A stretch of DNA of 64,000 nucleotides from Megamerina dolium (Eukaryota > Arthropoda > Insecta > Diptera > Megamerinidae). Position 1 is the stretch's first letter; each line of letters starts with the position of its first letter. The notes beneath the pieces were generated by a model. It did no database searches. It was given only the letters and a program-made list of their open reading frames with translations, and was not told the DNA's origin. Shown here one piece after another: positions 54,846-64,000 of the stretch. The DNA lies in the NCBI GenBank assembly GCA_963854835.1, contig OY978526.1:44165140-44229139 (forward strand), written 5' to 3'. The position numbers were made by a program, and so were the translations under genes.

Positions 54846-55975
54846 CTACTTACTTACTTATGTGGCCATAACAACCGAATATCAATTTAGGCCGAAAATA
54901 ACATGCTTCGCCAACCATCTCTGTTCTTCGCTAGCTGACGCCAGTTAGAAATTCCAAGCGCTGTCAGGTTCTCCAGTGCTTGGTCTTTCCACCGGAGGTT
55001 AGGTCTTCCTCTTCTGCGTCATCCTCCAGCGGGTTCCGAATATAACACCTTCGTAGCTGGAGCGTGTTCTTCCATTCACTCGACATGACCTAGCCAGCAT
55101 AGCCGCTGGACTTTGATGCGCTTTACTATGTCAATATCGGCATACAGTTCGTACAGCTCATGGTTGTACCTTATTCGGTACTCCGTGCATTCTCTCATCT
55201 GAGGTGGAAATTGTCCAGGCTTCTGCGCCATATGTTAGGACAGGCATGATGAGCGACTTGTAGAGTGTAGTTTTCGTTCTTCGAGAGAGGGCTCGACTTC
55301 TCAATTGCTTACTCAGCCCAAAGTAACACATGTTAGCAAGAGTTATCCTACGCATGATCTCCAGGCTGACGTCATTACAGTTGTTACAGCTGGTTCCAAG
55401 ATAGACAAAGTCCCTTACTACTTCAAAAGCGTAGTCATCAACAGTGCTGTGCTGTCCAAGATGCTGGGTTTTTTTGTTTGTTGACACTAGATACTTCGTC
55501 TTGCCCTCGTTCACCGTAAGACCCATTAGACGCGCCTCTCTTTCCATCTTTGGGAATGCTACACTAACTGCTCGCGTGTTCATGCCGATTATGTCAATAT
55601 CGTTGGCATACGCTAACAGCATGACACTTTTGTTGAAGATAGTGACATTATGTCATAGATCAGCAGCTCGTATTATTTTCTCCATAATAAGATTGAAGAA
55701 GTCGCACGATAACGAATCACCTTGTCTGAAACCCCTTTCGGTATTAAACGGTGAAGTCGAATGAGCTTTGCAAGAATACCGAACTCAGACATTGTTGCGT
55801 ACACGTAATCCCTTACCGGGCTGTCGAAAGCGGTTTTATAATCAACAAAAAGGTGGTGTGTGTCGATTTGTTTTTCTTGGGTCTTCTCCAGCATTTGGCG
55901 CAGTGTTAAAATTTGGTCGATGGTAGATTTACCAAGTCTGATGCCACACTGATAAGGTCATATCAGGTTGTTGAG
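54846..55975 (-). mobile_element. RTE-type LINE, copy B (5' truncated)
   Basis: A minus-strand insertion flanked by TACATACATA at 54836-54845 and 55976-55985. The 3' end is the same as in copy A: GTTATGGCCACATAAGTAAG with TAAG units. Only the RT and C-terminal region remain. Confidence 0.9.
54890..55970 (-). pseudogene. RTE reverse transcriptase, copy B, deleted and frameshifted
   Basis: The minus strand reads LEKTQEKQIDTHHLFVDYKT, AFDSPVRDYVYATMSEFGIL, then loses about 20 codons and resumes in another frame at the GFRQGDSLS block. The catalytic box is YAND instead of YADD (MLLAYANDIDIIGMN), so the active site is lost. It continues VNEGKTKYLVSTNK, FVYLGTSCNNCNDVS, LIMPVLTYGAEAWTISTSDE and then has a second small deletion before the EYRIRY block. 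The C-terminal GRPNLRWKDQ and NWRQLA regions are still readable toward 54900. The forward ORF 55444-55764 is antisense. Confidence 0.9.
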
Positions 55976-56067
55976 TACATACATAGATTACGAAAATAAT
56001 TATAGTCAAGACGTTTTCCTCTGCGAGTATTTCGCCAGTTAACTCAATTTTTTTTTTTTTTTTTTTT

Positions 56068-56152
56068 GAATCGCTGGTGCCAGTTGCAAATTTCAAGCGC
56101 TGTCAGATCCTTCAGAACTTTGTTCTACCAATAAGTCTATCCCTTCCTGGAA
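56068..56152 (-). pseudogene. RTE C-terminal scrap with T-run
   Basis: The minus strand reads LLVEQSSEGSDSA-like sequence. At DNA level AAGGATCTGACAGCGCTTGA and AACTGGCACCAGCG align with the NLTALGISNWRQ coding region of copy A. A run of about 20 T (56048-56067) lies at its 3' edge. It may be an independent short insertion of a related subfamily. Confidence 0.65.
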
Positions 56153-56192
56153 AATTGCTACAATATTCTGCAATTTGAACCATTTAATACAA

Positions 56193-56407
56193 GTGGATGC
56201 CATAGCTCAGTGGTTAGTGTGTTGGCCTTCTGATCTGTATGTCGTGTATCTTTAATATTTAAAGATTTTTCCTTTTTTTGTCGGAGGCAATTGGCAATTC
56301 TAGGTATTGTAGTAGGTCCCTTCTAATACTGCTCTAAATTTAACACGCATAAATAGTACTGGAAGAGAAACTCGTGCAAAGGGCCCTTCGGAGCCTATAA
56401 GTGCCAC
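56193..56407 (+). mobile_element. tRNA-derived SINE, copy 6 (internally deleted)
   Basis: The plus-strand head GTGGATGCCATAGCTCAGTG and the 3' part TCCCTTCTAATACTG... GGAGCCTATAAGTGCCACA are present. About 130 bases in the middle are missing and the B-box region is damaged (TCGTGTATC). It stands between an RTE scrap and an R1-type LINE. Confidence 0.87.
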
Positions 56408-56423
56408 AAACATACACACACAC

Positions 56424-56605
56424 AGGTGCTTAGAATACGGAAAAAATTTGCATCAAATGTGGAGAGAAGGGTCACTTCGCAAAGATATGCGACACAAAAC
56501 CATTTTCTGGAGCATGCAAAAGCAACGGGAAGCAGGATACAGGTCACCAAATCGGCAGTAGGAAGTGTCCCCTATGTCAAGCAGCGTGCAAAAAGCTCAA
56601 GTGAG
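56424..56605 (+). pseudogene. R1-type ORF1 C-terminus with CCHC knuckles
   Basis: The forward frame reads CLEYG, then after a shift ICIKCGEKGHFAKIC, an exact CX2CX4HX4C gag-type zinc knuckle. It continues FSGACKSNGKQ, GHQIGSRKCPLCQAACKK. Paired knuckles of this type close ORF1 of R1-clade LINEs and bind the element RNA. Only about 60 codons remain. Confidence 0.82.
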
Positions 56606-56839
56606 AGTTGTACAGATCAACTTAAATCATTGTCAAGCTACGCAGCAGCTACTGATGCAGACAATATACGAGAAAAATATAGATGTTGCGATAGTCTGCG
56701 AGCAATACAAGAACCTGGATCTCTGATCATGGAAACAAAGTTGCCATATGGGCCTGCGAGGGTAACTCCCTCCAGGACAAGCCGCTCACTGGAAAAATAC
56801 ACTATACCCGGGCGAAGATCTGTGGAATCAATTTTTACA

Positions 56840-57240
56840 GTTGCTATTTTCCGCCGAGTGTGACGCATGTCGACTACGAAAGGATCCTGGATTAGCTAGT
56901 GGAAGACGCTAGAACTACTATGTCAAACGTGATAGTAGGCGACTTCAATACATGGGCTGAGGAATGGGGCAGCAGCTATATAAACAGACAGGGTGATGGT
57001 CTGTTTAATGCGTTTTCCTTGCTAGACGCAGTATTGCTCAATACCGGCGGAAAGAATACCTTCGAGGAGAATGGTCGCGGAACAATAATTGATATTACGC
57101 TCGTCAGCCGTGCACTGGTGCGATCGGCAAGTTGGAAGGTGTGCGACTTTTACACATCTTGTGACCACCTTGCTATTATGATGGAACTTGGCAAGCATGC
57201 ACAGATTCGAGAGAGGCTGCAAAAAACACAAACCAAATGG
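56840..57240 (+). pseudogene. R1-type endonuclease domain
   Basis: The forward frame from about 56899 reads NVIVGDFNTWAEEWGSSYIN, then LLDAVLLNTGGKNTFEENGR, GTIIDITLVSRAL and YTSCDHLAIMMELGK. This includes GDFN and the DH motif of the APE-like nuclease. The serine of SDH is Cys. The N-terminal third is out of frame with several stops. Closest in pattern to R1-clade endonucleases (GDFNAWAxEWGS). Confidence 0.85.
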
Positions 57241-57729
57241 TGAAAGGTGGAAACGCTAGATGAGGAAGCCTTCAGACTCATGCTAGATGAGTACTCGGAC
57301 AGCTCGAACGACGCGGACGAACAAGCCGACATGTTGGTATATTATGCTAGCAAAGTCTGCGACGCTGCCATGTGCAGGAAAGAATATGTCTGGAAAGCCC
57401 GGATATTGGTGGAACGATGAGATTCACACGCTAAGAAGCGAATGTCATAGAGCGAGTAGACTCTCCCAAAGAAGCATAGGTACGGCTGATCATACAATAC
57501 TGCGGAAATGCTTCAAGAAAAAGCACAAAGAGTTTAAGAACGCGATCAAAAGAACCAAGTGCTCATGTTTCAAAGAACTTTGTGAAAAAGTAGACAACCC
57601 GCGAGGTGACGGGTTCATGATGAAGGTCAAAGATGGTAGAGGCGAACAGCAACCTGTCCTATTCCTCGAGATAAGGTGGTGAAAACGCTTTTCGCGGAGC
57701 AAGATCCACAACCATGTATGGTGACACCC

Positions 57730-58905
57730 GCAGTAGAGGAAGCAGTGCTAATCGACGAGGCGTAGATAATAATGGCGGCGGAGAGGTTCGGTAAAACAAA
57801 GGCGCCTGGACTTGATGGTATCCCAGACAAGGCGCTTAGATAGCCGTTAAACATAATACGAAAGTTTTCGCTGAGCTTTATACGCGTTGTTTGAATGAAG
57901 GGGTTTTTCCGAAAGTGTGAAAGAAGCAGCGTCTGGTCCTACTTCAGAAACCGAAAAAATCGGCAGGTGAGCCGAGTGCATATCGACCTATTTGCATGAT
58001 CGACACGATGGCCAAAATACTGGAGAGGATGATCTGCACACGTCTGGAGTATCATCTAAAAGGTGAGTCGCCTGGCTATTCGCAGACAAGCCACCAACTT
58101 GGCTTTACAAGACATCGATCCACCATAGACGCAGTTGGAAAATTGACGGGCATTGCGGGCATGGCAATAGAAGGCGTCAGATGGATGCATGGCGATAAAA
58201 AATATTGAACATTTGATGTGCAAAATGCTTTCAACTCCGCATATTGACCGCATATCATGAGGGCGCTGGGGGCGAAGAAAACACCTGTGTATCTGCAGCG
58301 GATAATAAATAGCTAACTGCCTAACAGACTGTTATTATACGATATCAACGAAGGTCCCAAAAGCTATGTTGCAACGGGCGGAGTACCGCAGGGCTCCGTA
58401 CTGGGCCCGTTGCTAAGGAATGTGCTCTCGCTGTCAAAGGAAGCTTAGATAATTGGGTATGCGGACGATATTGCGGTGACGATCGTTGCGAAGGAACTTT
58501 CCCAGATTCAGAGCATTTGCAATGAAACAGCGTCGAAGATTAAGGAGTGGCTTACGATAACAAAGCTCCAGCTCCAGCAGAGGCGGTGCTTATTTCAAGC
58601 AGTAAAAAGATGGAAACAATCACCTTGAACATTGACGGTTACAATGTCGCAACGCAATCGTCACTGAGGTACCTTGGTGTGATGATTGATGTGAGACTCA
58701 ATTTCAAAGCTCATATTGAAAAAGCATGTAGTAAGGCGGCTGCAGTGACAACGGCTCTGACGAGAATCATGGCAAATATTGGCGGCCCTAGCCAGAGTAG
58801 GAGAGCACTCCTGGCTAAAGTAAGCCAGTCGATATTGATGTATGTGGCGCCTATATGGGGAACAGCCCTGTGTCAAAAAACATATGTCAAGAAGACGTAA
58901 GCAGT
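57730..58905 (+). pseudogene. R1-type reverse transcriptase, heavily mutated
   Basis: Motifs are scattered over three forward frames: FGKTKAPGLDGIPDKALR, AYRPICMIDTMAKILERMIC, QLGFTRHRSTIDAVGKL, VPQGSVLGPLL and the intact catalytic box GYADDIAVTIV near 58454. Then come LRYLGVMIDVRLNFKAHI and ILMYVAPIWG. The order and spacing are those of an R1-clade RT. At least ten stops or shifts prevent translation. Antisense ORFs over this region are shadows. Confidence 0.85.
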
Positions 58906-59448
58906 TTTTAGGCTAAGTGCCATTAGAGTTGCCTGCACTTTTAGAACAGTGTCGTACGAATCGTAGGTATTATATCTGGCATTATACCGCCGGACAATGG
59001 CTTCGGAGCTGCGCAGAGTCTACATAAAGAGGAGAGACAGATGAACTTCGACGAGTGGGAAATATAATGGGACGCCGCAGAAAAAGGAAGGTGGACGCAC
59101 AGGCTCGTCAGGAACGTGCAATCCTGGGTCGATAGAAGACATGGAGAGAGAGACTTTTACCTGACGCAGTTTTTGTCGGGTCAGTTTCAGGGAGTACCTC
59201 CTCAGATTTGTCAGTGTCGGTGAAAATGCAGAACATATCTTTTCCACTTGTTCGAGATATGTAGCACAGAGAACGGACATAGAGAGGTTAATAAACGAAA
59301 GGATTACACCCGATAACATTGTTAGCCACATGCTGCAATAGAGATTGGTGTGGTCTAAGATGAAGCAATGGTCCGCAATAGCGTTCCAGGAGCTAAGGAC
59401 GAAAGAAAGGCAACGTAGAAGTATAAATATACATGCAAACGATGAATA
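58906..59448 (+). pseudogene. R1-type ORF2 C-terminus with decayed knuckle
   Basis: The forward frames give ERDFYLTQFLSGQF and then VSVGENAEHIFSTCSRYVAQ, followed by IERLINERITPDNIVSHMLQ and the end SINIHANDE with a stop at about 59448. AEHIFSTCSR corresponds to the AEHVFFxCPR C-terminal CCHC-like motif of R1-clade proteins. A 3' UTR of about 270 bases follows to the poly(A). Confidence 0.75.
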
Positions 59449-59741
59449 ACCTTGTAGGGCGTGTGTGAAGAGCCTTTTTGTGCTAGCTTGGTCCTGCGAA
59501 GTAGTGCTTAACGGCGGTCCAGCGGGTCCAAAAATACAAGCTACAGGAGTCAGAGTTCAGGGTTTAGTGCGTAGGCGTATTGGTTCTCAAGTCCAGCATA
59601 GTAAGATAATACTGACTGGGAGTGGTCCCGAATTAGGTGTATCTTTAGGTGACAGTATGAATCGTCCATGCCGTCTATGGTTGACGGTATCTATGAGATT
59701 CCCCCTTCGAAGATAAAAAAAAAAACACACACACACACACA

Positions 59742-61559
59742 ATAAAAGTTAGAATTTAGCACACAGAACAAGATTGAAAGAGAAACTTAAAATCCTGTGA
59801 ATTTTTTAGTGCTAAATATGCATGGTATTTGTTTGCAGGAATAACAATAATTCAATTAAAATTCGTTGTTGCATGTTGTAATTATTAACAAATTTTTATG
59901 CTAGATATTTTTAATCAACAATAATACATAAGAAGCAAATCAAAACAATAACCAAATGCAAATCCACATTAAAATAAATCAAGTACGCAATTCATGCTGT
60001 CAGTTTTGCTGATACTGAGGCTATGTATAGGCTGTGACAAGGCAACAAGACAATTAGTAGAAAACAACATTAAGTAGTAAGTATAATAAAGATGTAATCT
60101 AAAACAAAAATGTGCTTACAAAAGTTGAAAGTGGAAAATGGACATCGAAGCAAACCTCATGAAAATAGATTTTATAGATAATATCCGTAACACGGCACCA
60201 CAGCAAGGACATGTTTTATCCCTTCCAATATGTGTAACCATGAGTATGTGTATCTTTATATACTCTTACCGTTTCGAACATATGTATGTATGTAGATACC
60301 ACCCAATATGTAGCGATCAATACATACAGAGCGAAAATATGTAATCATTATACAATCTTGAAGTTTAAAAGTCGGTCTCTTGTGTTTTCACTTCATCTCC
60401 ATTCTATTGTAAACTGCTCAGGGCGCTGTGTTGTAAAAGTATATAAGTAGTATGTATAAATGTATATCAGATCTGTCCAACAAATGTAAGAAATTTTCAC
60501 AGTGCGGTACCATTTGAAAAGTTTTTTTTTTAACCTATTGCCCTATTTTTCCAAAAATCAACACTAAAACTTTAGTTGAAGCGAGAAACTAAACAGTTGA
60601 GAAAAGTTTTCAAAACTTTGTTTGCATAGAACTTTCAGAACTTCTTTACATGAATAAGAAGTACTAAAACTTAATAAATAATTTTTGTTTTTCTACGAAT
60701 TTCTCAATATTTGCATCAACGTCAATTTTTGCCAGAATGAATATTGTTGAGCCCGTTGATTGGCATGAGTTTAATATTCCGATTGTTCTTTCACGAAGTC
60801 TATCCTATCATATCATACTCATAGACGATATATGTGCTAAAAAAACAAAGCAAAGACTAAAACTAATTATGTGAAATATTCTAGTCATTTTTGTAGCTTA
60901 ATAAAATATAAACCACTACATAACCAGGAAAAACAGCTTTAAAACAAATTAAATGTTTCAAAAATAATATTGAGCCAAATACGCCGTTATTAAAAAACAC
61001 ACATAAAAATATATCTTTCTTGAATAAAGCTAGTTTTTATGTGAATCACCAACATGAAATTTACTTAAATTTTTAATTTGACACATTGTTGTATAGGAAT
61101 ACAAAACGAATCTTAGAAATCGGAAAAAGTAGTGCTGGTATAAACATACATGCGCAATACCGACTTCCTTCAGTAGCAGAAAATCATATTCAAAATATGT
61201 GAACAGTTCGAATATAAGTAAGTATTGTATATGTGAGCCGGTAATTGTCTTAGATAGTAAGCTTACGACGAATGGATAGACGAAAATGGCAAGTATTAAA
61301 TGTTATAACAAAAACAACTGTACAAAGTAGTGGGAAAGTATCAAATTTGGTATAAACTATTTCAAGAATAAGTAGATATGCAAAACTAAGCAAAGTTCAA
61401 TCCGCTTTTAGGGGAAGATTTCAAAAGTACTCACTAAAGAATATTCAAGTAGAGAGTTGACTATTCAATGTTTTTGTAACAACATTAAAAATAAAAGGGC
61501 CACTTTGCCACTGCGTTCAAATATTAATTGTTAGTATTTTAATCAATAATACAATAAGC
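59742..61559. other. No feature recognised
   Basis: AT-rich; no coding signature, TIR pair or shared repeat noted. Confidence 0.5.
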
Positions 61560-61870
61560 GGGTGCCGTAGCACAGTGGTTAGTATTGACCTTCTGATCTG
61601 TAGGTCGTGGGTTTAATCCCTCGCTGAAGCATAACAAAATTTAAAATCGAAAAAATTCTTCTTTCGAACAGTACCCATCTGACGGCAAGAATTGGCAATT
61701 TTTCCGGCAGTAACGATTTGCCAAATATGCTTCTCAAAATAGCTCTGTGACAAAACTAAGTTAAATTAATGTCACAAGGGTTCTGCCGTTCGGAACCGGC
61801 TAATATAGGTACGTCCCTTCTAATGCTGTCCAAATTTAATACGCACAACAGTATTGGAAGAGAAGCTCGG
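61560..61870 (+). mobile_element. tRNA-derived SINE, copy 7
   Basis: The plus-strand head GGGTGCCGTAGCACAGTGGT keeps an A box with one change, and GTGGGTTTAATCCCTCG is the decayed B box. The body follows to GGAAGAGAAGCTCGG. After 61870 similarity stops, so the last approximately 40 bases of the family are missing or replaced. Confidence 0.88.
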
Positions 61871-61937
61871 TGTTATCACAATGAGCTTTTCTGCCCTAGG
61901 TGTGTCATCTCCTAGAGAGGGCAGCCACAATAACATA

Positions 61938-62650
61938 AGGTAGTGTGACGGGTTCAAAAAATCGATTTTTTTTACATTTTTCGGAAAAAAAAACATCTTA
62001 AAAATATACTCTAAAAATTTCAGACCGAAATTTTGAATACTGAATATTAAAGCTATAGCTAAAATAAGAAAGCGCGCCGTAGTGTGTATGAATATGTTGT
62101 CAAAACTTTAAACGCGTTTTTCGCAAAACCATGTTTTCGGAATTTCGGGGAAGCACTGATCCAAAACTATTCAACCGATTTGGCTAAAAATTTTACCCGT
62201 TATTCTAGACACACATGTCTAAATACGTAACCTTTAAAACATTTAATTTTTTAATAATAAACTATTTTATTTAAACAATTTATCAAGAAAAAAATTACAT
62301 ATTGAGATCTTTTTTCACAAGTCCGCCATTTTGTTTTTGTTTTTTTTATGTATATTATAGGTTAGTTCATTAAAAATCATTTTGAATTTTTTATTTCAGA
62401 TCACTTCGGAAGGCTGTGTGCTTCCCCGAACCAATTCATTTTTTTTTCGAGGACTCCACTCTGATGTCAAAAATTAAAAACAAATTAATGTAAAATTACC
62501 TTAAAAAATTTTTTTTTTCTATACTTGAAAACACCAATAAAAACATGTAAAAATTTTAAAACGATTGCATTTTATTTTATTGTTAAAAAAAATTCATGAA
62601 AAAACGTCGAAATTTCGGTCGTCACACCGGGCTACTACCATAACAACATT
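61938..62650. mobile_element. TIR element related in part to 43366-44618
   Basis: The left end reads AACATAAGGTAGTGTGACGG and the reverse complement of the right end GTTATGGTAGTAGCCCGGTG then TGACG. These are the same blocks with a short insertion, so the TIRs are imperfect. Inside, AAACTTTAAACGCGTTTTTC, an ACCGATTTG/AAAATTTTAC block and CGCCATTTTGTTTTTG occur in the same order as in the element at 43366. No ORF resembles a transposase. Confidence 0.6.
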
Positions 62651-64000
62651 CGTCCAATAAAGCCAAGACTATTTTTAATCCAGGAAAATATAAATTTATG
62701 TAGATTAGAATTCTATCCAAGATATCATTTTGTCCTAAGGGCGTTCTCGGCGTGAGCAATTGTGGATGCCAAAATAAATTTGCAATTGGACAAATAAATT
62801 TCTTACAAGGGTAATTTTTGAAGTACTTTGATCGGGTTAAAAGGACTTTGTATAAAACATACTGATATTATTTAATTTTGTTGTAATCATAAAGAATATA
62901 TTTTACAAGTCCGTTTACAGAAATGTTTATTTTGCATCTTATGGTATTTATTCACTTGTAGATTTTCGAAAATGTCATTTTTTCACAATAAAATCTCTAG
63001 AATTTAAATATTTGATTCAGATATGTCTTTTTATTTGGACTAGTAACGCCTCAATCGGACTACTCTTCCATAATTAGCTATTCTCTTATCTCATCTTGTT
63101 TCCTGTTACGTTTATTACATCTTTAAATTAGTGATTTGACATTGTTACATTGTATATTTTATCCTTAAGTTGCCCTAAATTCCGTTCATCTAGTATGTCA
63201 TATAAATCAGTCGGTAAAACTTCCAAAGCGGCGGTGTCACAAATGGAGTGTGAAATTTTTAAAGCAAATTTCGTTACATGAGTAGGAAGGAATATATAGC
63301 ATAGAGAAAAAGAGAATGATAAAGAAAGCAGCGTATGCACAACGATACAAAGCAATATATCATTATTAAATGGTTCATGGCAATAGATAGTGTGTGTGTG
63401 TGTTGAAAGAGATAAAGAGAGAGCAACCAACGAATAACAACGATTAATGCGAGAGTAAAATATTAGGCAAATACAATACAATATATATATGCACAACGAT
63501 ATAAAAGCGATAGAGTGTATGTGCGAATATACAAACAACAGTCACATATTCCTCACAGTCAGACACAATCTGAAAATGATGCGAGCGCTCGTATTTACAT
63601 GGGAGACAGATTGAACACAGTGTTGCCAGAACTTCAAAAATTAAAAAGGTAGATCTGCCAAGTAGAAACGACAGCCTTTTCGTCATTTCATAAACAGTTT
63701 ATATTCTATTTTAACATATATGCATGTAAGTTCAACAATCGTAGCATAAATTACGTAAAAATATATGAGAAAATAGTTTCATAAAACTATTAATTAATAT
63801 ATATTATTACAAACATTAAATCAATAAATAACATGCGAATTTATAAGAGGGCAAACTATTTCAAGATTCTACAAAACCAGCTTATTGCCGAAAAATCTTT
63901 AATTATATTATTCCATAGTGGACTATATCTCACATGCGACTATTTTCACTTCATCATATGAATTGAATGAACTACTGTTTATATATAATTACGAGAATCT
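62651..64000. other. No firm feature
   Basis: AT-rich with a (TG)n/(CA)n run near 63390. A minus stretch at 63128-63260 (TAALEVLPTDLYDILDERNL and on to a stop) has protein-like composition, but I cannot assign it. Its upstream part is low complexity. Confidence 0.4.

Larger units (their letters stand above)
56424..59741 (+). mobile_element. R1-clade non-LTR retrotransposon, degraded
   Basis: In forward order it contains an ORF1 zinc-knuckle end, an APE-type endonuclease, an RT, a C-terminal knuckle region, a 3' UTR and a poly(A) (59716-59725) followed by (CA)n. The 5' end is missing at the SINE/R1 joint. Numerous stops and frameshifts in RT mean it is long dead. Confidence 0.87.

Noticed and set aside
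55444..55764. Forward ORF over the RTE copy B region
   Set aside because: It is the antisense of the RT coding sequence; the same shadow appears opposite RTE copy A at 7868-8284.
63128..63538. 136-codon minus ORF ending in LPTDLYDILDERNLGQLKD
   Set aside because: The upstream half is simple sequence; the last 40 residues look protein-like but match nothing I can name.

Overview
The window looks like non-coding nuclear DNA from a dipteran insect. I infer a higher fly, perhaps tephritid-like. It is AT-rich, has no bacterial-style gene packing, and holds no complete host gene that I can recognise. What can be identified is almost entirely dead transposable elements: jockey-, RTE- and R1-type LINEs, many mariner relics, several small TIR elements and a tRNA-derived SINE family. 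The stretches between them are AT-rich and probably intergenic or intronic.

Layout. 1036-3896 is a degraded jockey-clade LINE (minus) with a SINE inside it. 5933-9155 is a mariner-type TIR element carrying a 5'-truncated RTE-type LINE (6379-8940) whose frame is broken by only three stop codons. 9709-9906 is a piggyBac-like cysteine-rich C-terminal relic. 11155-11728 is an internally deleted mariner. 13396-14678 is a 5'-truncated LINE with clear target-site duplications, followed by an old RTE fragment. 15601-20412 holds a putative MITE, a SINE and a mori-type mariner relic. 22823-25313 holds an RNase H relic and a mariner. 27013-29330 holds a mariner split by a 528-bp MITE, a foldback-like TIR element and another mariner stump. 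30476-35851 holds three SINEs, a mori-type mariner stump and an RNase H relic. 37354-37877 is a piggyBac-type MITE flanked by TTAA. 39025-41345 holds a Mos1-like mariner, an RTE scrap and a second mariner. 42950-45693 is a repeat bounded by TATACCCTGCAT with about 310-bp internal units, split by a 1253-bp TTAA-flanked element. 48145-51801 holds two mariners, one of them end to end with both TIRs. 52998-53175 is a 178-bp MITE. 54846-59741 is a cluster of an RTE copy, an RTE scrap, a SINE and a 5'-truncated R1-type LINE. 61560-62650 holds a SINE and another TIR element.

The elements interact mainly by nesting. At least four insertions have target-site duplications readable by eye: SINE copy 1, SINE copy 3, and RTE copies A and B. 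The SINE and the RTE share a short 3' end, so the RTE may have supplied the SINE's retrotransposition machinery. I found no convincing new defence or metabolic system. The most promising undescribed items are the SINE family and the small TIR families at 27250, 28634, 37354, 43366, 52998 and 61938.
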